Shown one piece after another: positions 47,147-54,802 of a stretch of DNA of 64,000 nt; positions within the stretch are counted from its first letter, which is position 1, and the number at the start of each line of letters is the position of its first letter. The notes beneath the pieces are model-generated. The model did no database searches, had not been told where the DNA came from, and saw only the letters and a program-made list of their open reading frames with translations. A program made the translations under genes and the position numbers. The stretch spans positions 1-64,000 of the forward strand of contig PBQA01000036.1 of NCBI GenBank assembly GCA_002724925.1, written 5' to 3'. Source of the stretch: Oceanospirillaceae bacterium. GTDB lineage: Bacteria > Pseudomonadota > Gammaproteobacteria > Pseudomonadales > Oceanobacteraceae.

Positions 47147-48238
47147 TCAGCGTGCGACGGCTTCCTCAATTTCAGTGAGAGTGGCAATCACTTCCTGGCT
47201 CGCCGTCTCCATCGCCTCCAGGTACCCCAACATCGCATCCCGGTTACCCTCTCTATGAGCCTTCATAGCCTTGAATCCATTTTCATGCACACCCTTGTGC
47301 GGCGCATCAAGACGACGGTACGCACTGAGATGACTGTACTTTTCTCGCCCCTCACCTTCTGCGTACCACTTACCCAGACGGCACATAGTATGGTCGGCAA
47401 GTTCAGGCAGTTCGACGTCCTGGCTTTGGCTTATGGCTGCATAAACCTGCCCCTTCCAGACGATATGATCCAGTTTTACTGTCTCAAGAAAAGACTCCGC
47501 AGATGTCCGCTCAAAGCTCTGACACACCTGGCCGGCAACCTCGCCAACTTCGTTGATATGCGAAGATACAGTACCGACCTCCTCCGAGAGTACTGCGCCA
47601 CGTTCACCGAGGGCAGCAATGCCGCGAGCAACGCGGTCAACTTCGCCTCCGATGGTAGAAATCAGGGCATCAATTTCTGCCGTCGCGTCAGCAGTGCGTT
47701 GCGCTAACGTGCGTACTTCATCCGCAACAACGGCGAAGCCACGCCCTTGTTCACCGGCACGGGCCGCTTCAATAGCAGCATTCAGCGCGAGTAAATTCGT
47801 CTGTTCAGAGATGCCCTTAATGAGACTGACGAAATCTTCAATCCCTGATGCCACTGATTTCAGCCCACCAACAGCGGTGGAGGCCTCTTGAGATTCATTC
47901 TGGATAATGTCGAGAGATTCGGTGAGGCGCCCGAGCGTTGTCGATATCTCACTGACACGCGCCAGTGAGGCCTGAACGCTTTGATTCTCTTCAGTGAGTC
48001 GGGTTGCCGAGCCAGCCATGGTATTGCGGATACTGTCGATTGCATCTGTAGAACTGAACCAGAGGGATTGAAGGTCTTTGACGTACTGATACTGCGTCAG
48101 GCCAAATTCACAGCGCATGTCAGCAACGACTTTAACTTTGTGAAGAAGCTCGTTCTCCTGCTCCAGCTTATGAATATGCGCGTCACATTCGGCGGATGGA
48201 ATTGTCTCTACTACTTTTTTAGGCGATCGAAAGAACAC
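47147..48238 (-). CDS. soluble chemoreceptor-like protein with C-terminal CZB domain
   Basis: A 363-residue protein with no membrane segment, so cytoplasmic. It has a coiled N-terminus, then a methyl-accepting signalling hairpin ([40 protein letters not shown]) at about residues 140-180, and a C-terminal CZB zinc-binding domain (about 255-345) with [22 protein letters not shown] and [10 protein letters not shown] (His-Cys-His-His ligands). CZB proteins sense zinc or oxidants such as hypochlorous acid. No che genes are close; the target array is unknown. Confidence 0.9.
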   Translation of the reverse strand: MFFRSPKKVVETIPSAECDAHIHKLEQENELLHKVKVVADMRCEFGLTQYQYVKDLQSLWFSSTDAIDSIRNTMAGSATRLTEENQSVQASLARVSEISTTLGRLTESLDIIQNESQEASTAVGGLKSVASGIEDFVSLIKGISEQTNLLALNAAIEAARAGEQGRGFAVVADEVRTLAQRTADATAEIDALISTIGGEVDRVARGIAALGERGAVLSEEVGTVSSHINEVGEVAGQVCQSFERTSAESFLETVKLDHIVWKGQVYAAISQSQDVELPELADHTMCRLGKWYAEGEGREKYSHLSAYRRLDAPHKGVHENGFKAMKAHREGNRDAMLGYLEAMETASQEVIATLTEIEEAVAR

Positions 48239-48323
48239 GAGCAGCTCCAGAGTAATACTAAAAAGTTCATCATCCAGAAAGCTTAGTTGAGTTCAGGGGA
48301 AATGCTATCAAACGCGCTGGCCG

Positions 48324-49430
48324 TCAGGCCTCTGACTTACTGACTTCACGTTTCATAAAGTCTGCAGGCTTCTTACCCGTCCAACGCGTAAACGCCCGCG
48401 AAAATGACTGAGACGAGCTAAAACCGAGCAACTCAGAGAGCTCTGCCACTGAGTGACCACCCCGAGCGAAATATCCACGTGCGAAGCGCTCCCTGATAAC
48501 GTCCATTTCTTTCTGATAGGTCGTGCCATCCTCAGCGAGCCGGCGGCGCAACGTACGCCCGCTCATGCCGAGTTCGCTGGCAGCTCGCTCCAGCGATGGC
48601 ATTGCGCCGTACGAACGAACAAGAAAGTGGCGTAATCGAAGCGGTAAAAACTGCATTGCCCGTGTCGGGATACGCTGGAAAAGTGATTTTTCTGCCGTCA
48701 TCGCCATTAGCCGGTTGGCCAGGGGTAATTCAAAATCCGCACTGCCCGACTTTCGGATTATCCGGGTCTGAGCACAATCAAACCGCACCGGGCATTTAAA
48801 ATACCGTCGATATATATGTCCCCACTCGGGCTCAGGGTATGAGAACTCAACCGCGACAGGCTGAAGTTCAGGAACGCGACCCACCAGATCTCTGACAATG
48901 TTGTAAAAACTGATGCTATTCAGTTCCATAAAGTAGTGGGTATACGGTGCCAGAGATATGTTTTCATCGATGGCCAACCAAACAAGTCCATCAGCCTCAT
49001 GCACAGACATCTCGAGAGGAGGAAAAAGCTCACGACAGAGGCGCGCAGTCATTTCACTGCACTCCCGCAGCGTTGGCTGAGTTACACAGGTCAGACCTGC
49101 CAGCCCATGATGCGACACCGTCATGATATTGCCCACAAACAAACCCAGATACGGCATATTCATATGCTGTACGGCAATATCTGTTAACCCAAGCACCTGT
49201 CTTGCTGTAAGAAAGCGCTCTGAGATATTGCCCTCTGCCAGGTTTACTCCCACGCGACGAAACATGTCCTGATGATCCAACCCCATAGAAACCTGCATTA
49301 GCTTATTTAGCTGGACGGCCCTCTCATCTTCACCATAGAGAGGTGCTGCCATTCCGACTTCAGGTTTCTGGGCGATATTAAAATAAGTAAGGATATGACC
49401 AAGGGGGATGCAGGGGGTATCAAGGTCCAT
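48324..49430 (-). CDS. AraC-family transcriptional regulator (paralogue of 52233-53333)
   Basis: A 368-residue regulator: an N-terminal arabinose-binding-like (PF12625-type) domain and a C-terminal double helix-turn-helix (about 270-368, with ELGMSGRTLRRRLAEDGTTYQ and LLGFSSSQSFSRAFTRWTGKKP). I start it at ATG 49430 (MDLDTPCIPLGHILTYFN), because the paralogue begins the same way (MDLDTKCIPLGHIQTYFN). It lies downstream of the lipase and the helical protein; it likely controls lipase or fatty-acid/sterol use, by inference. Confidence 0.9.
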   Translation of the reverse strand: MDLDTPCIPLGHILTYFNIAQKPEVGMAAPLYGEDERAVQLNKLMQVSMGLDHQDMFRRVGVNLAEGNISERFLTARQVLGLTDIAVQHMNMPYLGLFVGNIMTVSHHGLAGLTCVTQPTLRECSEMTARLCRELFPPLEMSVHEADGLVWLAIDENISLAPYTHYFMELNSISFYNIVRDLVGRVPELQPVAVEFSYPEPEWGHIYRRYFKCPVRFDCAQTRIIRKSGSADFELPLANRLMAMTAEKSLFQRIPTRAMQFLPLRLRHFLVRSYGAMPSLERAASELGMSGRTLRRRLAEDGTTYQKEMDVIRERFARGYFARGGHSVAELSELLGFSSSQSFSRAFTRWTGKKPADFMKREVSKSEA

Positions 49431-49503
49431 AGGTGTTCCAGCCAATACGTCGATACCGGAACATAGCAATCAGCTAGTGAGAGTTCAATATTGGCGTCCA
49501 TGC

Positions 49504-49514
49504 CTGTCAGACAG
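49504..49514. promoter_or_regulatory. palindrome upstream of the AraC gene
   Basis: CTGTC-A-GACAG, a perfect 11-base palindrome 74 bases before the ATG of the AraC gene at 48324-49430. It is placed where an operator could lie; function not shown. Confidence 0.25.
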
Positions 49515-49573
49515 CCACTTCAGGCGCAGGGGCAAGAGCCGCATATGTAAGCGGCCCAAGGTAACAGAACGAG

Positions 49574-50170
49574 TCAGGATGCTTTAATATTGAACTCAGA
49601 GCCAATTCTGCGCGCTTCTTCTGCTGCACGACTTCTGATCCTGTCTTCATCCTCGTACATCGCTGAAATAATTCTCAGCTGAATACGCTGAGCCTTCTCA
49701 ACGGACATTTCCTGATTCTCAATACGCTGAGGGATTCGCGACAGCACAGCCTCACTCAACTGTTCCTTCTCTCTTTCATCAGAAGCAATTTCGAGCGCTT
49801 CCAGCTGTTTGTTAAACCGAAGCAGATTTACCAAACGCAAAAGCTCCTGCTCAGGTTCAGCGTTGCGCCCTGCAACTGCTCTGAGCATCAGCCACTCAGC
49901 GGGCGATACAAAATCAGGCCGGCTATCCAGAGATTTCAGTTCACCGGCGTCGCCAGCCGTATCTCTGACCGCAGAGAGTGCCACACTCTGCATTTCAAGA
50001 AGCTGATCTGGCGTCATCGCGGCAAGATCCTTCTGGGAATACTCCGGCTTGCTGATCACTTTTACACTGGAGGAGTCCCGAACAACTTCTGAAATTACTG
50101 GAACCTCTGCCCTGAAAACATACAGGCCAGCGGCAATAGCGGCGACTGAAACAATGGCTACTTTCCACAT
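49574..50170 (-). CDS. membrane-anchored helical periplasmic protein of unknown function
   Basis: A 198-residue protein with an N-terminal membrane anchor (about residues 3-19, KVAIVSVAAIAAGLYVF) and a charged, almost all-helical periplasmic part (NLLRFNKQLEALEIASDERE, QEMSVEKAQRIQLRII). This plan and the place right after a secreted lipase recall lipase-specific foldases (Lif), but it is shorter and I do not see the Lif RxxFDY motif. It is separated from the lipase by a terminator. Role unknown. Confidence 0.6.
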   Translation of the reverse strand: MWKVAIVSVAAIAAGLYVFRAEVPVISEVVRDSSSVKVISKPEYSQKDLAAMTPDQLLEMQSVALSAVRDTAGDAGELKSLDSRPDFVSPAEWLMLRAVAGRNAEPEQELLRLVNLLRFNKQLEALEIASDEREKEQLSEAVLSRIPQRIENQEMSVEKAQRIQLRIISAMYEDEDRIRSRAAEEARRIGSEFNIKAS

Positions 50171-50203
50171 ACTTACCTCACTACATATTCAGCAAATGAA
50201 AGG

Positions 50204-50238
50204 CAAAAAACCGGGGAAGGCACAAGGCCCTCCCCGGC
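50204..50238 (-). terminator. intrinsic terminator after the lipase gene
   Basis: GCCGGGGAGGGC-CTTGT-GCCTTCCCCGG followed by TTTTTTG on the minus strand, 30 bases after the lipase stop. Confidence 0.88.
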
Positions 50239-50267
50239 TCAAGCAACGATCCAAGGGGAGGATCGAA

Positions 50268-52058
50268 TCAGAGACGGTCTGGTGCTGGTGGAACCAGACG
50301 GAAGCTGTATTCCTGACCTGGGCCTGCCACGAGAGCATTAAACAGAGATGTCATCCAACCACACTCAAGTTCTGCAAACTCTGTCTCACCTTCGAAGACG
50401 ATACCGCCCGCACCGAAGTCAGCAATAGGCCCTTCCCAGTCAAGGTCAAAGTTCGCAGGCTCAGTGGTTTTACAGTTAAATGGCAGCTTCAGCCAACCGA
50501 AACCAGCAGCGTTAATAAGAACGTTTGCCTGTGTTGAACCATTAATCGCCAGAATGCCATCACGGCTCAGACGGTTAGTCGCTTCGATCTGACCAACAGG
50601 CTCTACTGACAGTGAAACGTCCAGATTGACCAGAATGTTCAGCTCGGCTTCGAAGTCAGGCACATACAAGTCACCTACAAGGCTCTCATCAGTGATGTTT
50701 GCATCCGCAGTAATGGTCGTATCTTCAGGAAGTTCAACCGTCTGATTCAGAGTCGCCAGCTGCAGCTCTGCATCCAGATTCCACTCGTCCAGAGTTACGA
50801 TAAAGTCACCGCCACCCGGGTTCGCATTAGACACTGGGTTCTGCTTCAGGCTGTAACAGCTGTTACGCGGGTTCTGACCAGCAAAACGCTCATCAAGCCA
50901 TGTAAGCACGCCAGGCGCTGCCTGGAACAAGGTCACGATATGCTCGCTTGGGTATACATCGTAAGTCACTTTATCGAAGCGACCGCAGTAGTCTCGCTTC
51001 AGTTGTACGCTCTGCTCAATCGGAATGAACTCATCCGCAGTACCGTGGTACAGAAGCACAGGAACGTCTGCACCATCTTCACCGAGGTTCTGGTCATTAA
51101 TACGCTGGCCAATTGCTGGAACTTGCAGCAGCTCGTCCAGATCTTTGTTGCCTACAGTGTATGAGCTCAGTGAGTCGTTCATGTAGTCGAACAGAAACTC
51201 AAAAGTACACTTGGTTTTGTAGTCTTCAATAGCAGCCAGACCATTAGCACTTGCCAGGTCGTTCACTGGGATATCATCAGGGTACTGTTCAGACAGACCG
51301 ATAATACCGCCCAGGAGGAATGAAGCACCGGTGCTGCCGTTAAGGTAATCAGCGACTACAGGGAAATCCGCCGGAGTACCACCAGAAGCAACACCTACCA
51401 GATCCAGGTCCGGAGCGTATTCATCAGCAATCTGACCTACCCACGCAGCCGTCTGACCACCCTGAGAGAAACCCCATACAGCAGCAGGAGCGTCAGCACT
51501 GATGCCAGCACGAGGAATCTGAGAAGCCGCGCGGAAGATATCGAGTGCAGCATGTGCCTGAGACTCACCTGCCAGATAAGTCGGTGTAGCACCTGTGGTG
51601 TAACCTTCGTAGTCAGTCACGAGAACGGCATAACCCTTTTCGAGAGCAGCACGAATGTTACGCGCTTCGTAATCAGTGCCAGCTCGCATCTGCATAGAAG
51701 GAGCACAGCTCTGCTCCAGACCATGAGTACCAACCGCGTAGCTCAGAGTAGGACGATCACCTGAGCCTTCCCAAGGCTTGCTGGAAACCAGAACGGTACC
51801 AGTGACAGCGTTCTGCGCACCCAGAGAATCAGTAGAGCGGTACATTACGTTGTAAGCTTTTGCCAGAGACGCACCAGCACCGAGGTTGACTGACGTTTCA
51901 CGGTACCAGATCAGGTCACCATTCTGCGTAGTATTGATTGATGGAACTTCATAGAAGTCCATGCCGGATGGACCTTCAACAGCAGCGTTAGCAGCTAGCG
52001 GAGACAGCAGTGCTGCGCTCAGAGCGATGGTGCTTGCCTTCAATTTGAAGTCAGACAT
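50268..52058 (-). CDS. secreted lipase-like alpha/beta-hydrolase with C-terminal domain
   Basis: A 596-residue exported protein: signal peptide 1 to about 25 (ending LAANA|AVEG), then a secretory-lipase (PF03583-type) hydrolase with nucleophile elbow VWGFSQGG (Ser near 195), acid in LLYHGTADEF and His in YPSEHIVTLF. Cysteines CAPSMQ, CTFEF and DYCGRF may form bonds. The C-terminal 200 residues are a beta-rich domain (NALVAGPGQEYSFRLVPPAP) like those on some surface esterases. It likely splits lipids or polyesters outside the cell; the substrate is not known. Strong ribosome binding site AAAGGTGA. Confidence 0.85.
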   Translation of the reverse strand: MSDFKLKASTIALSAALLSPLAANAAVEGPSGMDFYEVPSINTTQNGDLIWYRETSVNLGAGASLAKAYNVMYRSTDSLGAQNAVTGTVLVSSKPWEGSGDRPTLSYAVGTHGLEQSCAPSMQMRAGTDYEARNIRAALEKGYAVLVTDYEGYTTGATPTYLAGESQAHAALDIFRAASQIPRAGISADAPAAVWGFSQGGQTAAWVGQIADEYAPDLDLVGVASGGTPADFPVVADYLNGSTGASFLLGGIIGLSEQYPDDIPVNDLASANGLAAIEDYKTKCTFEFLFDYMNDSLSSYTVGNKDLDELLQVPAIGQRINDQNLGEDGADVPVLLYHGTADEFIPIEQSVQLKRDYCGRFDKVTYDVYPSEHIVTLFQAAPGVLTWLDERFAGQNPRNSCYSLKQNPVSNANPGGGDFIVTLDEWNLDAELQLATLNQTVELPEDTTITADANITDESLVGDLYVPDFEAELNILVNLDVSLSVEPVGQIEATNRLSRDGILAINGSTQANVLINAAGFGWLKLPFNCKTTEPANFDLDWEGPIADFGAGGIVFEGETEFAELECGWMTSLFNALVAGPGQEYSFRLVPPAPDRL

Positions 52059-52085
52059 ATGAGATCACCTTTGAATATCATTATT

Positions 52086-52122
52086 TTTATAATGGTCGGT
52101 AGATTCCGAACCTGTGATCTAC
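52086..52122 (-). promoter_or_regulatory. promoter/operator region of the lipase gene
   Basis: TATAAA (about 52086-52091, minus strand) lies 28 bases before the ATG, and the inverted repeat GTAGAT-N12-ATCTAC (52099-52122) covers the place of the -35 box, a good position for a regulator site. Three GGCCA motifs lie further upstream (52180-52225). Confidence 0.4.
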
Positions 52123-52179
52123 TCTAAGTCGTTAACCCGACCGTCTGCTCGCATTTGCTGGACAGTCATCGGTCTGAAA

Positions 52180-52225
52180 TGGCCACTATCAGATGGTGTT
52201 TTCGGCCACCTTCGACCGATGGCCA
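52180..52225. promoter_or_regulatory. GGCCA repeats between AraC and lipase genes
   Basis: TGGCCAC (52180), CGGCCAC (52203) and TGGCCAT (52220) are repeated within 46 bases, and two more such motifs (CGGCCAT 53415, TGGCCAC 53435) occur upstream of the AraC gene. Repeated half-sites near both genes suggest binding sites for the AraC protein; that is inference. Confidence 0.3.
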
Positions 52226-52232
52226 TTTATGG

Positions 52233-53333
52233 TTATGTCCTGGCCTGAATTGACGCCATATACTCTTTTGGTGACATATCCGTCCAGCGCCGAAACGCCT
52301 TAGCAAACGCCGAAGAATCCGCAAAACCTAAGAGATGTGCGAGCTCAGTAATGGAATCTCCACCCCTGGCAAAATATTCACGAGCAAACTTCTGGCGCAC
52401 GAAGTCGAGTTCTTGCTGATAAGAGGTTCCATCATCCTTCAACTTTCTTCTCATAGTTCGCCCGCTCATCCCGAGTTCACTGGCCGCATTTTCCAGGGAT
52501 GGAAACGCCCCATAATAACGGATGAGCAACCTCCGCAAGCGCAGCGGTAAATACTTCATTGCGCGGGTTGGGATATTTTCAAAGAGCGACTTTTCGGCAG
52601 TCATCGCCATCAGGCGATTCGCAAGCGGGAGTTCATACTCAGCAAGCGATGCCTTTCCGATAATCCGCGACTGGTGACAGCCAAAGACAACCGGGCACTT
52701 GAAGTAACGCCTGTAAATGTGGCCCCATGCGGGCTCGGGATACCCCAGCTCCACTCTCACAGGCATCAGCTCCGGATCATTGGCCACCAGGTCGCGAAAA
52801 ATGTTGTAAAAACTGACCATGTTGAGTTCCACAAAAAAGTGGGTGTAGGGCGCCAGTGACGTATTCTCTTCAATAGAGAACCAGCCCTCGTCACCGTCGA
52901 GGGTGATGCTCATCTCCAGCGGGGGAAACAGTTCGCGGCAATAACGTACAACTGCCTGACCGCAGTCCCAGAGTGTCGGTTGCGTCACCGCTGCAAGGCC
53001 CGCCATACCATGGTGGGAAACTGTCATCAGGTTGCCCATCGGTAAACCAATGTAGGGCATATCCAGGGCTTCAATAATTTGACCGACCAGGTTGAGCACC
53101 TGCCGGGAGGACACAAACATCCCAACACCATCTTCATCGCCTAAGTCGACGCCCGCGCGTGCATACATGGCCGAAGGCTCCAGTCCGGTGATTGCCTGCA
53201 TCAGCTCATCGGGGTTCTCGGGAGTAATCCCCGTGCGCTTCATCAGCCAGTCGGCATCGACTTCGATGGACTTCTTCAGGTTGAAATAGGTCTGGATGTG
53301 ACCCAGCGGTATGCATTTTGTGTCGAGATCCAT
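52233..53333 (-). CDS. AraC-family transcriptional regulator (paralogue of 48324-49430)
   Basis: A 366-residue regulator with the same layout as its paralogue: N-terminal PF12625-type sensor domain and a C-terminal double helix-turn-helix (ELGMSGRTMRRKLKDDGTSY, LLGFADSSAFAKAFRRW). Long segments match the paralogue, for example LANRLMAMTAEKSLF and PTRAMKYLPLRLRR. It lies directly upstream of the lipase on the same strand, 174 bases from it, and is the best candidate for its activator. Relatives of this type respond to lipids or small hydrophobic molecules. Confidence 0.92.
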   Translation of the reverse strand: MDLDTKCIPLGHIQTYFNLKKSIEVDADWLMKRTGITPENPDELMQAITGLEPSAMYARAGVDLGDEDGVGMFVSSRQVLNLVGQIIEALDMPYIGLPMGNLMTVSHHGMAGLAAVTQPTLWDCGQAVVRYCRELFPPLEMSITLDGDEGWFSIEENTSLAPYTHFFVELNMVSFYNIFRDLVANDPELMPVRVELGYPEPAWGHIYRRYFKCPVVFGCHQSRIIGKASLAEYELPLANRLMAMTAEKSLFENIPTRAMKYLPLRLRRLLIRYYGAFPSLENAASELGMSGRTMRRKLKDDGTSYQQELDFVRQKFAREYFARGGDSITELAHLLGFADSSAFAKAFRRWTDMSPKEYMASIQART

Positions 53334-53570
53334 AGTCCCTGCTGCGCTCTTGTTGTTTTTGCTTTGCGCTCACCACAAGAATACACGCCTGTTTTTCAGC
53401 GCGACAACATCCATCGGCCATAATTTCGGAGTAATGGCCACATTTAACCGAAACTGTGCCGCAAGAAACTTAAAGAATAGACATACAAAATGAGATTAGA
53501 GAGAAGAATCAGCAAGTCGCCGGCCAGAAAAAACCGATTCGGAGCACCACGGGTGGAGTGTGCGTTACGC

Positions 53571-53643
53571 ACCTGAACGCCAGCCAATAAAAAACCCGGC
53601 CAATTGACCGGGTTCTTTGAATTAATGGCGGTGAGGGAGGGAT
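53571..53643. repeat. 73-base direct repeat, copy 1 (tRNA-Ser 3' end plus terminator)
   Basis: Identical to 53747-53819. It contains, on the minus strand, the last 22 bases of tRNA-Ser (including CCA), then the terminator AACCCGGTCAATTGGCCGGGTTTTTT. This copy has only the tRNA tail; the tRNA body is missing. The period is 176 bases. Confidence 0.85.
53588..53614 (-). terminator. duplicate terminator of tRNA-Ser repeat
   Basis: The same hairpin and T-run as at 53764-53790, belonging to the truncated repeat copy. Confidence 0.8.
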
Positions 53644-53746
53644 GACTTACGCCCTTCGGGCCGTCGTCGCAGGCTCCGACGTTGTTTCGCTTCGCTCTAC
53701 TCGAACCCAGCGAGGGTTCTCACCCTGCCCTCACTGGTCACTGGCA

Positions 53747-53819
53747 ACCTGAACGCCAGCCAATAAAAAACCCGGCCAATTGACCGGGTTCTTTGAATTA
53801 ATGGCGGTGAGGGAGGGAT
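53747..53819. repeat. 73-base direct repeat, copy 2 (end of the intact tRNA-Ser)
   Basis: The second, intact copy: it runs from the 3' end of the complete tRNA-Ser gene through its terminator. The match with copy 1 is perfect over 73 bases. Confidence 0.85.
53764..53790 (-). terminator. terminator of tRNA-Ser
   Basis: ACCCGGTCAATTGGCCGGGT followed by TTTTTAT on the minus strand, 12 bases after the tRNA. An identical hairpin is at 53588-53614. Confidence 0.85.
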
Positions 53820-53891
53820 TCGAACCCTCGATAGGGATAAACCTATACACGCTTTCCAGGCGTGCTCCTTCAGCCACTCGGACACCTCACC
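53802..53891 (-). tRNA. tRNA-Ser (GGA)
   Basis: A 90-base class II tRNA with a long variable arm. The 5' end is GGTGAGGTGTCCGAGTGG, the anticodon loop is CTGGAAA with GGA, the T-arm is GGTTCGAATCC, and CCA is encoded. It is preceded by a partial copy of its own first 12 bases at 53992-54003. Confidence 0.97.
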
Positions 53892-53991
53892 TTGTTCGTC
53901 TACGTTGCCTGATAACAGGCTGTAAGTCGCACTTACGCGTGCTCGTTACCGTCGTCGTAAACTCCGACGTTCTCTGCGAGTCATCCAATAG

Positions 53992-54003
53992 GACACCTCA
54001 CCA
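53992..54003 (-). pseudogene. tRNA-Ser 5' fragment next to the promoter
   Basis: GGTGAGGTGTCC equals the first 12 bases of tRNA-Ser and lies just after the strong promoter at 54013-54041, exactly where a tRNA start is expected. The rest of the tRNA is gone, and the intact gene starts 112 bases further on. It is a remnant of a first tRNA copy. Confidence 0.65.
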
Positions 54004-54012
54004 GCGCCGCGC

Positions 54013-54041
54013 ACTATACGCATGGCACTGTACGAGGTCAA
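54013..54041 (-). promoter_or_regulatory. promoter of tRNA-Ser
   Basis: TTGACC (54036-54041) and TATAGT (54013-54018) with a 17-base spacer, followed by a GC-rich discriminator GCGCGGCGC. Transcription would begin just before the 5' fragment. Confidence 0.8.
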
Positions 54042-54066
54042 CCATTACTGGCTAATGCCTTGTTTT

Positions 54067-54633
54067 TTAACTGATTTCACCGGTCCAGGCAGAGACGTAT
54101 TCAGACAGGTCTACCTCAGGGACGGGTTTTGGCGTCGTATTAATATGGCCAACATAGAGGAAGGCTGTAATGACATCATCAGGGCGTAACCCGAGTGCTT
54201 TACGAACACCTTCACATTCGGCCATAGCGCCAGTGCGCCAGATAGCACCAAGCCCCATTGCGTATGCAGCGTTAAGCATATTCTGTACGCCGGCGCCCGT
54301 AGACAGTAACTGCTCATCCCGAGGGACCTTTGGATGCTCTTCAAGGTGAGTGATGCCGACGATCACCAAAGGGGCCCGTAGCAGCATATTCTTGACCTTT
54401 TTGGCTTTCTCCGGTGAGAGGACTTCACGGCCTGCCTGGTATTTATAGAAAATCTTGCCAAGCTCTTCTCTGGCCTCGCCTTCAATCGTGAGGTATCGGC
54501 TAGGCCTCATCCACGCGTGATCCGGGGCTCTCATTGCGGCTTTGAAAAGGACCTCTTTTTGCTCTTGAGTGATGTCAGGTCCGGTGAGCTGTGCCACCGA
54601 CACTCGCTCGGTTATCGCTCTAATTGCGTCCAT
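54067..54633 (-). CDS. nitroreductase-family protein (YdjA type)
   Basis: A 188-residue FMN-dependent oxidoreductase of the small YdjA subgroup: RVSVAQLTGPDITQEQKEVL, APDHAWMRPSRYLTIEG and GAGVQNMLNAAYAMGLGAIW near residues 113-132. It is a dimeric cytoplasmic flavoprotein whose natural substrate is unknown. A single gene; the stop lies 26 bases from the tRNA-Ser promoter region. Confidence 0.9.
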   Translation of the reverse strand: MDAIRAITERVSVAQLTGPDITQEQKEVLFKAAMRAPDHAWMRPSRYLTIEGEAREELGKIFYKYQAGREVLSPEKAKKVKNMLLRAPLVIVGITHLEEHPKVPRDEQLLSTGAGVQNMLNAAYAMGLGAIWRTGAMAECEGVRKALGLRPDDVITAFLYVGHINTTPKPVPEVDLSEYVSAWTGEIS

Positions 54634-54802
54634 CAGGGCTCCAATGTATCATTACAGGCCATGCGTAGGTATTTACGCAGTATTGTGACAAATGGGTCAG
54701 GGTCTTGCCGTGTCGTCAGAATGTCTATATAAGTATGACTAAGGCAAAGTTATTAGTTCCGCCCCGCTCCGCCACATAATAATAAACAATCGGTGAAGTT
54801 AC

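Larger units (their letters stand above)
53334..53801. other. 468-base gap with tRNA-Ser tail repeats
   Basis: No gene is supported. The first part (53334-53500) holds the AraC promoter area with two GGCCA motifs. The second part (53571-53801) holds a 73-base direct repeat and a terminator duplication (listed separately). Confidence 0.6.

Noticed and set aside
53571-53819. Attachment sites of an integrated mobile element
   Set aside because: The 73-base repeats have only 103 bases between them, with no integrase or other gene, so they are better read as tandem repeats or a scar.
53697-53885. 62-codon open frame over tRNA-Ser
   Set aside because: It reads through the tRNA; same kind of artefact.
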